From contig JAXMGD010000002.1 of the NCBI GenBank assembly GCA_046347475.1, forward strand, positions 186,001 through 250,000: a stretch of 64,000 bases of DNA. Reading direction: 5' to 3'. Below, piece by piece: positions 27,558-36,679 of the stretch. Numbering within the stretch: the stretch's first letter is position 1; the number at the start of each line of letters is the position of its first letter. This DNA is from CAMCXE01 sp046347475. Lineage in GTDB: Bacteria; Pseudomonadota; Gammaproteobacteria; Pseudomonadales; Cellvibrionaceae. The notes below the pieces were generated by a model. That model had not been told where the DNA came from. It was given only the letters and a program-made list of their open reading frames with translations, and ran no database searches. The translations under genes and the position numbers were made by a program.

Positions 27558-28676
27558 TTAAGCGGCAGTGGCCTGCTGATAGGCCCATTCGATCCAAGGC
27601 AGTAGCGCTTTTAAATCCGCCGTTTCCACCGTAGCGCCGCACCAGATGCGCAGGCCGGGAGGTGCGTCGCGGTATGCGCCCACATCAAAGGCAACCTTCT
27701 CTTGCTCCAACAATTTAATGATGGTTTTCACCTGGGCCTCGCTCACATCCAAGGTCAAACACACGCTGGTATTGGAGCGCTCAGCTTGGTTTTTGGCTAA
27801 AAAGTGAATCCAGGGGGTGTTGGCAACGAAGTCTTCCAACACAGCGAGGTTGGCATTGGAGCGAGCGATAGCCGCTGACAAACCACCGATCGAGCGAACC
27901 CAGGCAAGCGCGTCGAGATAGTCGGCCACGCATAACATTGACGGGGTGTTAATGGTGTCCCCCTTGAAAATGCCTTCCACTAACTTGCCGCCTTTGGTCA
28001 TGCGGAATAATTTCGGCATAGGCCAGGGCGGCGTGTAGGACTCCAAGCGCTCAACGGCGCGGGGGCTTAAGATCAACATACCGTGGGCGCCTTCACCGCC
28101 TAACACTTTTTGCCAGGAGAAGGTGACCACATCAAGTTTTTCCCATGGCATATCCATGGCAAATACCGCTGAGGTGGCATCGCAAATCGTCAAACCCTGG
28201 CGGTCAGCGGCGATCCAGTCACCGTTGGGCACTTTTACGCCCGAGGTGGTGCCGTTCCAAGTGAACACCACATCGTGATGAAAGTTAACGGCAGACAGGT
28301 CTGGCAGCGTGCCGTAATCGGCCACAAACTTGCGCACGTCTTTAATTTTAAGCTCCTGCATGATGTCGCTGACCCAACCGGAACCGAAGGATTCCCAGGC
28401 CAACACATCCACCGGACGGGCGCCGAGTAATGACCACAAGGCCATCTCCACCGCACCCGTGTCGGAGCCAGGGACTACACCCACCCGGTAGCCTTCTGGC
28501 AGGCCGAGCAACTCTGCGGTTTCAACACAGGCGGCTTCCAGTGCTTTTTTACCCAGCGCCGAGCGATGTGAACGGCCCAATGTATCGATCACCAACTGGT
28601 TAACCGAGTAACCGGGGCGTTTGCTGCAGGGGCCGGAGGAAAAATTGGGATTGGCGGGTTTTACACTTGGCTGCAT
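27558..28676 (-). CDS. serC: Phosphoserine aminotransferase
   Basis: A PLP enzyme converting 3-phosphohydroxypyruvate and glutamate to phosphoserine. Start at ATG 28676 gives 372 residues; the longer frame adds 61 residues with no similarity. FSSGPCSKRPGYS is the phosphate and N-terminal motif, and the PLP lysine lies in VTFSWQKVLGGEGAHG (about residue 191). The form with DTINTPSMLCVADYLDAL resembles the group found in alphaproteobacteria and methanogens rather than the E. coli type. A terminator separates it from serA. Confidence 0.93.
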   Translation of the reverse strand: MQPSVKPANPNFSSGPCSKRPGYSVNQLVIDTLGRSHRSALGKKALEAACVETAELLGLPEGYRVGVVPGSDTGAVEMALWSLLGARPVDVLAWESFGSGWVSDIMQELKIKDVRKFVADYGTLPDLSAVNFHHDVVFTWNGTTSGVKVPNGDWIAADRQGLTICDATSAVFAMDMPWEKLDVVTFSWQKVLGGEGAHGMLILSPRAVERLESYTPPWPMPKLFRMTKGGKLVEGIFKGDTINTPSMLCVADYLDALAWVRSIGGLSAAIARSNANLAVLEDFVANTPWIHFLAKNQAERSNTSVCLTLDVSEAQVKTIIKLLEQEKVAFDVGAYRDAPPGLRIWCGATVETADLKALLPWIEWAYQQATAA

Positions 28677-28961
28677 GGTTTTTCTCGACTGATAAAAAAT
28701 AAAACGAATAGAGCCGGTTGGTGGCACCGGCCGGTACTGGCCACACAAGGTCTGAGCCTGCGGCCTATTAACTATTAAAGGGTACGAAAAAGGCCGGACA
28801 TTATGCCAGCAATGCCCCTCCTGGCAAGCGGGCATTGGGTCAAATAGTCGGCAACACAAGATTATGCAACTTCTACGTCAGCGCCGCGCTTAGCTGCCGC
28901 CCAGAACCCAACTCGGGCCAGCGACGGCCCGATACCGATAAATGCCCCCTTATGGCGGGTT

Positions 28962-29813
28962 CTAATACAAAAGCGCATAGAGCTTGCGCTGGTAGGCAAC
29001 CGCCAGCGGGTCTCCTTTGGGCAAAGTGGCGAGTATGTCGGTGTAGGTGCGCTTGACCGCGCCCTCCTCTGCCTGCAGGTTTTTCTTCAACAGCGAATAC
29101 AATAATTCCAGTGCTTCTGAGGTGTAGCCATGCTGGGAATATTGCAAAGCCAACTGATGAGCAAGTGCGGCACTGTCGGGCTGCGCCGCCAGCAAGGCTT
29201 CAAGCTCGGTGATTTCAGGTGCTTTTTGGGCGTTACTGGCCAGCTCTAACAGGGCGTGTACCTGCTGGTAACGCGCGTCCTGATCAACCAATCGCACCTG
29301 AGCCAACAATCCCTGCGCCTCGTCTAAGCGTTTCAGATGAACAAGACACTCCGCCAAGGCGCAAACTATATCCGCCCGCCCACCTGAATCCTGCTGGGCT
29401 TGGCGCAGCAAGCTCACAGCCCCATTAAAATCCCCTGCCGCCATCAACACCTGAGCCTCCATAAATTGCCCGTCCCAGGTTTTGGGCAGATGTTTATCGA
29501 GGAATTGGCGAATTTCGACTTCAGTTTTAGCCCCCACAAAGCCATCAATGGGCTGGCCATCTTTCATCAAAATTACCGTCGGTAAGCTCTGCACACCAAA
29601 CTGCGAGGCGATCATGCGCTGCTCATCGGCGTTAAGTTTGGCAAGCAAAAAGGCACCGGCGTATTCGGTTGCCAAGCGCTCCAATAAGGGCATGAGGGTT
29701 TTGCACGGCGCACACCAATCCGCCCAAAAATCAATGAGTACCGGCCGCTGCATGGATTCATCGATTAAATATTGTTTAGCGTTGGAGGCATTAATAGAGA
29801 CACAGGTTTCCAT
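28962..29813 (-). CDS. cnoX: CnoX/YbbN-type thioredoxin-TPR co-chaperone
   Basis: A 283-residue protein: a thioredoxin domain (about 1-110) with CAPC at 34-37, then TPR-like helices (about 115-283) containing LLRQAQQDSGGRADIVCALAECLVHLKRLDEA-type repeats. E. coli CnoX (YbbN) is a holdase that hands clients to GroEL and DnaK and lacks an active CxxC, whereas this protein keeps an intact one, as in Caulobacter CnoX, so it may also have redox activity. The ATG at 29813 is preferred over a GTG three codons upstream. The gene is divergent from phaB. Confidence 0.88.
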   Translation of the reverse strand: METCVSINASNAKQYLIDESMQRPVLIDFWADWCAPCKTLMPLLERLATEYAGAFLLAKLNADEQRMIASQFGVQSLPTVILMKDGQPIDGFVGAKTEVEIRQFLDKHLPKTWDGQFMEAQVLMAAGDFNGAVSLLRQAQQDSGGRADIVCALAECLVHLKRLDEAQGLLAQVRLVDQDARYQQVHALLELASNAQKAPEITELEALLAAQPDSAALAHQLALQYSQHGYTSEALELLYSLLKKNLQAEEGAVKRTYTDILATLPKGDPLAVAYQRKLYALLY

Positions 29814-29936
29814 GGGACACACTCGCAGAAATTAGCCACAAATAGTTGCGCCTGGGCGCCACAATTACAAGTAGCCAGCTAAGCAAAATTGCCAGGGGCA
29901 CGCGCTGCTGCAGCATTTGTTAAGACGCAAGCTTTT

Positions 29937-29965
29937 TTGCCAAGCGATCAATCCCATCCTATTAT
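29937..29965 (+). promoter_or_regulatory. Predicted sigma-70 promoter of phaB
   Basis: TTGCCA (29937-29942) and TATTAT (29960-29965) are separated by exactly 17 bp, close to the consensus -35/-10. An AGGAG ribosome-binding site (29986-29990) follows and precedes the phaB ATG by 7 nt. Confidence 0.7.
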
Positions 29966-29997
29966 GTCGCCTCTATTAACTAGGTAGGAGATCCCAA

Positions 29998-30720
29998 ATG
30001 GGTCGACTCGCTCTTGTAACAGGTGGCACTCGAGGTATTGGCGCCGCAATTTCCCTTCGATTAAAAAAAGCAGGTTACAACGTAGTAGCAGCCTATGCCG
30101 GTAATGATGAAGCCGCAGCGGCCTTTAAAGCTGAACACGGTATTCCGGTATACAAGTTTGATGTAGCGGATTTTGACGCCTGCGCCGCTGCAGTGGAGCA
30201 AATCCGTCGAGATTTTGGCCCCATCGAAATCTTAGTTAACAATGCAGGCATTACCCGCGACAGCACTCTCCATAAAATGAGCAAAGAAGCCTGGCATGCA
30301 GTGATCGATACCAACCTAAGCTCCTGCTTTAACCTGTGCCATGCTGTGATTGAGCAGATGCGGGACAACAATTTTGGCCGCATTGTTAACATCGGCTCCA
30401 TCAATGGCCAGGCTGGTCAGTATGGCCAAGTAAACTACGCCGCCGCCAAGTCGGGCATTCACGGCTTTACTAAGGCCCTCGCCCAAGAAGGCGCCAACAA
30501 AGGCATCACGGTCAACGCCATAGCGCCGGGCTATATAGCCACTGACATGGTGCGCGCGGTACCCGAAAAAGTATTAGAAAAAATCGTCGCCAAAATTCCC
30601 GTCGGGCGTTTAGGCGAGGCCGACGAAATTGCGCGCGGTGTGGAGTTTTTGGTGTCGGATGCATCCGGCTTCATCACAGGCTCAACTCTGTCGATCAATG
30701 GCGGCCAACACATGTATTAA
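29998..30720 (+). CDS. phaB: Acetoacetyl-CoA reductase PhaB
   Basis: An NADPH-dependent short-chain reductase making 3-hydroxybutyryl-CoA for PHB synthesis. The 240-residue protein has the cofactor motif TGGTRGIG (8-15), NNAG at about 81-84, the Ser in NIGSINGQAGQYG and the catalytic Tyr-x3-Lys in VNYAAAKSG. QAGQYGQVNYAAAKSGIHGF is characteristic of PhaB rather than FabG. It has its own promoter and a downstream terminator shared with the convergent phasin. A beta-ketothiolase (phaA) is not in the window. Confidence 0.92.
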   Translation: MGRLALVTGGTRGIGAAISLRLKKAGYNVVAAYAGNDEAAAAFKAEHGIPVYKFDVADFDACAAAVEQIRRDFGPIEILVNNAGITRDSTLHKMSKEAWHAVIDTNLSSCFNLCHAVIEQMRDNNFGRIVNIGSINGQAGQYGQVNYAAAKSGIHGFTKALAQEGANKGITVNAIAPGYIATDMVRAVPEKVLEKIVAKIPVGRLGEADEIARGVEFLVSDASGFITGSTLSINGGQHMY

Positions 30721-30741
30721 GGCTGCTTGAGCCAGATATAA

Positions 30742-30768
30742 AAATCGCCCCGATGGGGCGATTTTTTT
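30742..30768. terminator. Terminator between phaB and phasin
   Basis: A perfect 10-bp stem (aaatcgcccc/ggggcgattt) with a 3-nt loop and a T-tract on the plus strand; the A-rich left flank lets it work on both strands. Confidence 0.9.
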
Positions 30769-30828
30769 GTGTACTAACTTTTGCCTACCGCTGCTTGCTC
30801 ACCTAACAGCGAACATACATCAACATAA

Positions 30829-31557
30829 TTAATGATTGCGCTCGGCCATGATGGAGCGAATTACGCTCTCCACAGTGGCATCATCACCAGCTACGCGGGT
30901 AGATTTTTCTTCCGATACAGATGGCTTAGTTACCGATGGCTTAGCTACTACAGGTTTTTCCGCCACTTTGGCACTTTTCGACTCAACAGGCTTACTCACT
31001 GCAGGCTTAGCTTCAGCTGCTTTTGGGGCTGCGGCCTTGGCAGCAGGTTTAGCAGCTGGCTTTTCAACTACAGTTTTTGCAGCGGCTGGTTTTGCTTTAG
31101 GTATGGCCGGTGCGGGGGAAGGTTTTGCGGCAGGCACTTTGGAGGCTTCAGCGGCAGGTTTAATCTTGGCCGTATCCATAGGCTTAAGTGCCGACGCTAT
31201 AGCCGCTTCCACTGAGGGCATATTTTTCGTCACTTCAGCCATAGCGCTGCCGAGCAGACTCTCCTGCATCATGTCGCTCAGTTTGGTGTGTGTCGCCGAA
31301 AAATAATCTGCTGCATCTTGGCTAGCTTGGTTGAGCTTCTGATTCACGCCCTCCCAATAGGCCTTGTGTAAATCCCAGTAATTGCCGTCTTTTTCCGCCA
31401 ACACTTTCTGGGTGAAGGAAATACTGTCGTTGATGATTTCAGATACCAGTGCCGATTGTTTATTGGTAAGGGCCTCGAGCGCAGTTTGATTAAGGCTCAC
31501 CAAATCCTGCAGTGGTTTGAACAATGTTCCAGCTTGATCCAGAAATTGTTGGTACAT
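30829..31557 (-). CDS. Phasin with Lys/Pro/Ala-rich C-terminal tail
   Basis: Phasins coat polyhydroxyalkanoate granules. Residues 1-130 are an amphipathic helical phasin domain (MYQQFLDQAGTLFKPLQDLV, LNQTALEAL, QKVLAEKDGNYWDLHKAYW). Residues 145-225 are a low-complexity tail of KPAA, AKPAV and KSAK repeats, similar in kind to the histone-like tails of PhaF-type phasins that bind DNA and help granules segregate. That activity is inference. A second, short phasin lies immediately upstream with a terminator between. Confidence 0.88.
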   Translation of the reverse strand: MYQQFLDQAGTLFKPLQDLVSLNQTALEALTNKQSALVSEIINDSISFTQKVLAEKDGNYWDLHKAYWEGVNQKLNQASQDAADYFSATHTKLSDMMQESLLGSAMAEVTKNMPSVEAAIASALKPMDTAKIKPAAEASKVPAAKPSPAPAIPKAKPAAAKTVVEKPAAKPAAKAAAPKAAEAKPAVSKPVESKSAKVAEKPVVAKPSVTKPSVSEEKSTRVAGDDATVESVIRSIMAERNH

Positions 31558-31696
31558 GGAGCGTCTCCTCGTTGATAAACGGTACGAAACTTACGTCTTA
31601 ACTGTTACAACTTTCTGATTACAGCAATCGCCGCCTCCAAGCGCAGACCGGAGCGATCCCTAGGGGTAATTTATAAGCCAAGATCAGTTAAAAGAC

Positions 31697-31727
31697 AAAA
31701 AAAAAGCCTAGCTAAGCCAGGCTTTTT
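31697..31727 (-). terminator. Terminator of the short phasin gene
   Basis: On the minus strand, a stem of aagcctggc/gctaggctt (one G-U pair) with a short loop is followed by nine U residues. Confidence 0.85.
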
Positions 31728-31742
31728 CGGGTGTTATTTGAC

Positions 31743-32060
31743 TTACTGCACCGTGGCGGCGCTTTTAATCACTTTGCCTACTGACTCGCTGGTGCTAGTG
31801 AAGGTTTGGTATGCCTCGGTAGAGGCTGCCATCCACTTAGCTTGCAAGCCCTCTAAATAAGACTTCTGAGTTTGGTAGATGCCAGAATAATCTTTCTGCG
31901 CGCTCAGGGTTTTTGCAAAGGCAACGCTATCGTTGACCAATTCGCTGATGAAGGTTTTTTGCTTCTCGGCGGCTTCTTCTGCGATTTTGGCATTCAACGT
32001 CAAAAGTTCGCTAAATGGCTTCATTGCAGTTTGTGCTTGCTCAAAAAATTTCTCGTACAT
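31743..32060 (-). CDS. Short phasin
   Basis: A 105-residue all-helical protein with the phasin pattern (MYEKFFEQAQTAMKPFSELL, then LNAKIAEEAAEKQ and VAFAKTLSAQKDYSGIYQ). It is similar in its N-terminal region to the larger phasin downstream but has no basic tail. Strong promoter-like elements stand upstream and a terminator follows, so it is probably a highly expressed monocistronic gene, as phasins often are. PhaR, encoded just upstream, is the usual phasin repressor. Confidence 0.9.
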   Translation of the reverse strand: MYEKFFEQAQTAMKPFSELLTLNAKIAEEAAEKQKTFISELVNDSVAFAKTLSAQKDYSGIYQTQKSYLEGLQAKWMAASTEAYQTFTSTSESVGKVIKSAATVQ

Positions 32061-32130
32061 GGCTGTCTCCTCAGTGGATAGTTAGCAGAACCTTTGTACC
32101 ACAAGTTGCTGCATTGCAGAATACAACTGA

Positions 32131-32159
32131 AGTCTACTTGCCGATTCCTTGAGCGTCAA
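32131..32159 (-). promoter_or_regulatory. Predicted sigma-70 promoter of the short phasin gene
   Basis: On the minus strand TTGACG (32159-32154) and TAGACT (32136-32131) are 17 bp apart, 70 nt upstream of the phasin start. Confidence 0.6.
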
Positions 32160-32214
32160 GCAATTTTTTGCTGCGACGCAATAAATTCACTGCTCAACCG
32201 GCAAAAGCCAGGCA

Positions 32215-32670
32215 TCAGTCCTTCTTGGGCTCATTCGCCGGCTTGCTCATGGGGTTAGCAAAGCTGCGCCATACACTCATGTTTTGCTCCATGAGTTGGT
32301 TAAACACATTGAGCGGTGAAGCCTTATCCAGTAGATCGTGCATCACAGTCTGCATTGCCTCTTGGCGATCCAAAAATGTCGCCACGCTCTGCTCTAGGTA
32401 TTGGCTCATAAACCCCTGCAAGTCACTACCGTAAAAACGAATCAACTGTTTGAGCACCGTTTGGGTCAACAGGGCTTGCCCTTCGTTGCCCTCTTGCTCA
32501 GTAATAATCTGCAGCAAAATGCTCTTAGTGAGGTTTTCGTCGGTTTTTGAATCCACCACTTGGAATTCCTGGCCGGTCATCACTAACAGCTTAATTGCCT
32601 CTAGGTTGATGTACTGGCTTTTGGACGTATCGTATAACCGTCGATTCGGGTACTTTTTAATGGTGATCAT
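32215..32670 (-). CDS. phaR: Polyhydroxyalkanoate synthesis repressor PhaR
   Basis: A 151-residue PhaR: the N-terminal DNA-binding domain ITIKKYPNRRLYDTSKSQYI (2-21) is nearly invariant in the family, followed by VVDSKTDENLTKSILLQII and a C-terminal PHB-accumulation regulator domain. PhaR represses phasin genes and is titrated by PHA granules. It lies between phaC and the phasin genes on the same strand. Confidence 0.94.
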   Translation of the reverse strand: MITIKKYPNRRLYDTSKSQYINLEAIKLLVMTGQEFQVVDSKTDENLTKSILLQIITEQEGNEGQALLTQTVLKQLIRFYGSDLQGFMSQYLEQSVATFLDRQEAMQTVMHDLLDKASPLNVFNQLMEQNMSVWRSFANPMSKPANEPKKD

Positions 32671-32734
32671 GGTGTTACCTCAATTCAAGTCCAATGAGTA
32701 TAGCCAGAGCTCCGCCGCCCCGACTGTTGCGGCC

Positions 32735-34510
32735 TTACATAGTTTCCAACCGGCGCTTCACATAGTCACCCGGTGCAGGCGTTAGCGAGGACGCGGTTTG
32801 GTTTACCACGGGGCGCATTGTCGAGCAGTTGGCCCGCAACCAAGCATCCCAATCCAACCACCAAGAACCGGCCTTTTCTTGCGCCTGTGCAAACCACTGA
32901 TCGGCTTGCTTAGGTAAATGCTCAGCCACCCAATGAGGATATTTACCATTGGCAGCAGGATTAATAACACCTGCCACATGGCCCGATTCCGTCAGTACAA
33001 AACGCACAGCGCCTCCTAACAATTTGGCACTTTTGTAGGCCGCATGCCATAACACTATGTGATCGGCTCGGGCGGCTAAACAATAACTGGGGGTTTCGAT
33101 CAGGCTAAGATCGATCGGCTGGCCGCCGATAATAAGCGCACCTGGGTCTTTGAGCTTATCCTCTACATACATATTATTGAGGTAATAAAGGTACGCCTTA
33201 GCCGGAAGATTGGTTGAATCGCTATTCCAATACAAAATATCAAACGGCATTGGATCCTTACCTTTAAGGTAATTCTCAATAAAAAATGACCAAAATAAAT
33301 TGTTCTCCCGCAACAGGCTAAAACTCAAGGCCAGTACACGGCCATCCATATAACCTTTACTGGCGACGTTTTGCTCCAACAATGGCAGCAGGGTTCCAGA
33401 AATATAAGCACCAACCTCACCGGGCTCGGAAAAATCAAATAAGGTGGTTAAAAATGTACACGAACTGATGCGAGAATCGTTGCGTTCAGTTAAGTAACTT
33501 TGGGTAATCCCCAACAAAGTGCCGCCGACACAATAACCCGCCGCCTGCACCTGCTCCGCTCCCGTTATCCTAATAACTTCGTCCAATGCGGCTAAAACAC
33601 CATCCGTCATATAATCGCCGAATTCTGTATCGGCGTAGGTTTCATCCGGGTTAACCCAGGAGATCATGAACACTTCGTAGCCGCGTTCAACCAACCACTT
33701 CACCAAGGATTTGCGCGCATCTAAATCGAGAATATAAAACTTGTTGATAAACGGCGGCACAATTAACAGCGGCGTAGCCACCACTTCACTGCCAGCCGGG
33801 AAATAACGAATCAACTCGACCAAGCGATTTTTAAAAATCACCTCGCCTGGCGTATAGGCAAGGGTTTCGCCGAGGGTAAATGCGTCTATATCCACCTGGG
33901 TAATTTTAAATGCCTCACTGGGGCTGTTTTCCAGATCGCGCATAAAATTATCAATACCGCGCGCCAAACACTCGCCTTCGGTTTTTAATATTTCACGGCA
34001 CACCTCCGGGTTGGTAAATACATAATTGGACGGCGCCATGGAATTAACCAGCTGGCGAGTGTAAAAACGCACCTGCTCGCCCATTTTGCCATCTTCAAAC
34101 TCCAGCGATTCCACCATTTGGCTTACATATTCGGCATTGAGTAAATAGGCCTGTTTGATGTAATTAAATACCGGATTGCCCTCCCAGTCGCCGTCGGCAA
34201 AACGCTTATCGGATTTTTCCTCTTGTACCAAAGGCTCCAACATCTCCCCCATAAAAATGCGGCTGGCGTTTTGCCAAAGCAGTTGTTGTTTTTGCAAAAA
34301 ATCAAACTGCTGCTGCAAGAACAACTTGGTATCGAGCTTAACGCCGGAGGAGAGCACATCGGCGAGTTTTTCCGTCTGTGAAAACGGATTAATTTCCGCT
34401 TTAACCTGGCTGGATAACACCCGCTTGGTTACCTCACCAATCATGTCATTAAATACGTGGTTGAATTTAGTCAGGTAGCCCAGTATTTCGAGTTTTTCTT
34501 CTTGCTTCAT
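32735..34510 (-). CDS. phaC: Class I poly(R)-hydroxyalkanoate synthase PhaC
   Basis: Polymerises 3-hydroxyacyl-CoA into PHA granules. From ATG at 34510 it has 591 residues, the class I length; the frame's 10 extra upstream residues are not needed. The lipase-like box is AGYCVGG with catalytic Cys at about 327, the aspartate lies in SYCLAARADHIVLW and the histidine in TESGHVAGVINPA. The N-terminal part resembles class I synthases. It precedes phaR on the same strand and follows a 3-hydroxybutyrate dehydrogenase gene. Confidence 0.96.
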   Translation of the reverse strand: MKQEEKLEILGYLTKFNHVFNDMIGEVTKRVLSSQVKAEINPFSQTEKLADVLSSGVKLDTKLFLQQQFDFLQKQQLLWQNASRIFMGEMLEPLVQEEKSDKRFADGDWEGNPVFNYIKQAYLLNAEYVSQMVESLEFEDGKMGEQVRFYTRQLVNSMAPSNYVFTNPEVCREILKTEGECLARGIDNFMRDLENSPSEAFKITQVDIDAFTLGETLAYTPGEVIFKNRLVELIRYFPAGSEVVATPLLIVPPFINKFYILDLDARKSLVKWLVERGYEVFMISWVNPDETYADTEFGDYMTDGVLAALDEVIRITGAEQVQAAGYCVGGTLLGITQSYLTERNDSRISSCTFLTTLFDFSEPGEVGAYISGTLLPLLEQNVASKGYMDGRVLALSFSLLRENNLFWSFFIENYLKGKDPMPFDILYWNSDSTNLPAKAYLYYLNNMYVEDKLKDPGALIIGGQPIDLSLIETPSYCLAARADHIVLWHAAYKSAKLLGGAVRFVLTESGHVAGVINPAANGKYPHWVAEHLPKQADQWFAQAQEKAGSWWLDWDAWLRANCSTMRPVVNQTASSLTPAPGDYVKRRLETM

Positions 34511-34560
34511 AAGCCTGCTTCTGTAGGTGATAAGCAACACAGTTCCAATCAGCGGCGCGT

Positions 34561-35328
34561 TTATTTAACCGTCCAACCGCCATCCAATACGAGGTTTTGG
34601 CCGGTCATATTGCGAGCCGCAGGGGAGATTAAATAACTCACCGTACCGGCCAGTTCAGCAAAACTGATAAACGATTTTTTCGGCATAGGTTCAAGCATAA
34701 TGGTATTAATTACTTGGTCTTCCGAAATCCCGTGCTGGGTAGCTTGCTGGCTAATTTGATGCTCAACCAGAGCTGTTTTTACATAAGAGGGGCAAATGGA
34801 GTTGATGGTGATATCAAACTCAGCCGTCTCCAGGGCTACCACCTTAGAAAATCCCACAATACCGTGTTTAGCAGCCACGTAAGCACTTTTAAACGGCGAG
34901 GCTACTACAGCGTGAATGGACCCAATATTAATAATACGGCCGAAATTATTGGCTTTCATGACGGGCAAAAATGCCCGCGTCAGCATAGCTGGCCCCACTA
35001 ACAACACATCATTGAGCAGCCGCCATTTTTCCACTGGAAAATCCTCCAGCTTAGCCACATGCTGCAAACCCGCGTTATTAATTAAAATATCCACCTGGGA
35101 AAATTTGGCTTGGGTTTTTTCAATATCACTCTGGGAGGCAACATTTAACGCCCAGGCTTCCACACTGCACCCTTTGGCCCGCAACTGCTCCACCGCCTGT
35201 TCTGCGGCCGTTATATTTACATCACTAAGAATGACATGATGGCCTTCCAAAGCTAAGTGTTCACTGATGGCAAAACCGATACCGGAGGCGGCGCCGGTTA
35301 CTAATACAACGCGGGATGGTGCAGTCAT
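34561..35328 (-). CDS. bdhA: 3-hydroxybutyrate dehydrogenase
   Basis: A 255-residue short-chain dehydrogenase (TGAASGIG at about 11-18; NNAG; Ser in NIGSIHAVVASP; Tyr and Lys in SAYVAAKHGIVGF). The sequence around SICPSYVKTALVEHQI and LDGGWTV is typical of D-3-hydroxybutyrate dehydrogenases, which oxidise the PHB breakdown product to acetoacetate with NAD+. It lies upstream of phaC in the PHB locus, which supports the role. Confidence 0.88.
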   Translation of the reverse strand: MTAPSRVVLVTGAASGIGFAISEHLALEGHHVILSDVNITAAEQAVEQLRAKGCSVEAWALNVASQSDIEKTQAKFSQVDILINNAGLQHVAKLEDFPVEKWRLLNDVLLVGPAMLTRAFLPVMKANNFGRIINIGSIHAVVASPFKSAYVAAKHGIVGFSKVVALETAEFDITINSICPSYVKTALVEHQISQQATQHGISEDQVINTIMLEPMPKKSFISFAELAGTVSYLISPAARNMTGQNLVLDGGWTVK

Positions 35329-35337
35329 GGCGTGCTC

Positions 35338-36153
35338 CTACCGTTCGAGTTGGCTGATGGTGGTCTGTACCCAGGCGGCGAGTTTGGCAGGCGCCAAGGG
35401 CTTTAATAGGTCGGCGGGAGCAGATACTAGATCCCACTGTACGGTCCAGCTACTGCTTTGGCCCGCCGCCAAGGTTTGATACGCGCCCTGCTGTTCAACT
35501 TCTATGTAAGGGTGTGCGCTATCACCGTGGGCATATATTTCAATTTCTGCCTCGCCGGGGGCCTCTTTTTCGTTCGACACGGGAGCGAAGCGCTTAAGCA
35601 ACAACAGCCCCTCATGCACATTAGCCAACCAACCTTCGCTATCGCTGGCAAACGCCTTTTGATTTTCACCGCGCTGCTGTTCAACCTTATATTCATGCCA
35701 CCAGCAATTGCCATCGTGGCTCAGCGCCAAAGTTGACTGTACCTGAGGAGTAGATTTGCCGAGGAAAAAAGTTACCCCACCGGCCACGCGGGTAATCTCC
35801 CAGGGCGCCAGGCTAAGTACCCCCTGGCTGATATTGGTGTGGGTATATTCAACGGCAAAGCCACGGCCCTGGGCATAAATACGCTTTTGCACCTGTAAAT
35901 GCGTTTGCGGGCAGATGCCGCTTTTGAGCACCAACTCAGTGGCGGTATGTTTAGTCACTGAATAGGGCTGGTGGTCTAACACAGCCGGTGGCGGCCAGCC
36001 CCAAGAGGATTGGGGGCTCGGCCAAAAGGTAGAGCCCCAAGCGGGCTTACCGGTAAATAGGATATTTTTTTCGTGATGGGAAAATTCGGTAATGCGGCCA
36101 CCCGTGGCGGCGTCAACGGCCAAACTTAAGGGGCCATTTTGAATTCGCAGCAT
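35338..36153 (-). CDS. DUF4380-like / aldose-epimerase-fold protein
   Basis: A 271-residue beta-rich protein (start at ATG 36153, as the preceding 20 codons show no similarity). Features such as GGRITEFSHHEKNILF, STFWPSPQSSWGWPPP and LAPWEITRVAGGVTFF fit the DUF4380 family, whose fold resembles galactose mutarotases. No signal peptide is visible. The substrate is unknown. It is 9 nt upstream of the 3-hydroxybutyrate dehydrogenase gene on the same strand, so they may be cotranscribed. Confidence 0.75.
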   Translation of the reverse strand: MLRIQNGPLSLAVDAATGGRITEFSHHEKNILFTGKPAWGSTFWPSPQSSWGWPPPAVLDHQPYSVTKHTATELVLKSGICPQTHLQVQKRIYAQGRGFAVEYTHTNISQGVLSLAPWEITRVAGGVTFFLGKSTPQVQSTLALSHDGNCWWHEYKVEQQRGENQKAFASDSEGWLANVHEGLLLLKRFAPVSNEKEAPGEAEIEIYAHGDSAHPYIEVEQQGAYQTLAAGQSSSWTVQWDLVSAPADLLKPLAPAKLAAWVQTTISQLER

Positions 36154-36295
36154 AGCGCGCGTCTCAAGGTTAATTAATGAGGGCGCCCAGTATACACAAT
36201 TGCTGCACAGCATCAGGTGCCCACCCCGTTATACACAACCGCTGGACACCACCTTCGCCGCAACAAAAGCACTCGAAAAAGTGGTATAAACCCGG

Positions 36296-36462
36296 CGACA
36301 TATAGTGGCGGGTTAATAAGTGCGGCATGGATGCCTTACCTGCGGCTTAAGCCGCCGCGAGCCCCGCTAAAACAAGCAGATCCACGTATCTGCGTTAGTT
36401 TTAGCGGGGCGAATGCAAAATAAATCAGGACGATCTATTGTGTCGCTGGGTTAATAAAAGGC
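36296..36462 (+). repeat. Dispersed composite repeat R1, copy B (longest)
   Basis: It aligns with the reverse complement of 7490-7616. It contains the palindrome gcggcttaagccgc (36342-36355), a perfect 13-bp inverted pair gccccgctaaaac/gttttagcggggc (36361-36373 and 36398-36410) enclosing gcagat/atctgc, and two direct copies of gggttaataa near the ends (about 36310 and 36449). Confidence 0.75.
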
Positions 36463-36647
36463 ACAAGAAAAAGTATTACAAGTGATCCTTACGCAGGGTT
36501 TTAAAACAGGCCTCACCAAGCGCCCGCGCCGCGAAGAAATGCGCGCTGGCGTCAAGTGCTTAAGATCAACTGGCCGCAAAAGAATTTCGACGCAGGCGGC
36601 TGCAAACGCCCCCCAAGCCAGTTACACTAGCGCGCTTTTTTATCCGG

Positions 36648-36679
36648 GCGGCCAGCCTTAACCGGCTGGCCGCTTTTTT
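36648..36679 (+). terminator. Terminator in the 5' leader of cellobiose phosphorylase
   Basis: A perfect 10-bp stem (gcggccagcc/ggctggccgc), loop ttaacc, followed by six T residues. It ends 43 nt before the GH94 start codon, so it either blocks read-through or acts as an attenuator. Confidence 0.85.

Noticed and set aside
30832..31306. Two long plus-strand frames opposite the phasin gene
   Set aside because: They arise from the Lys/Pro/Ala repeat codons of the phasin; phasin motifs on the minus strand are clear.
36217..36423. A 68-codon plus-strand frame before the GH94 gene
   Set aside because: It lies within repeat R1 copy B, and its translation follows the palindromes rather than any protein family.
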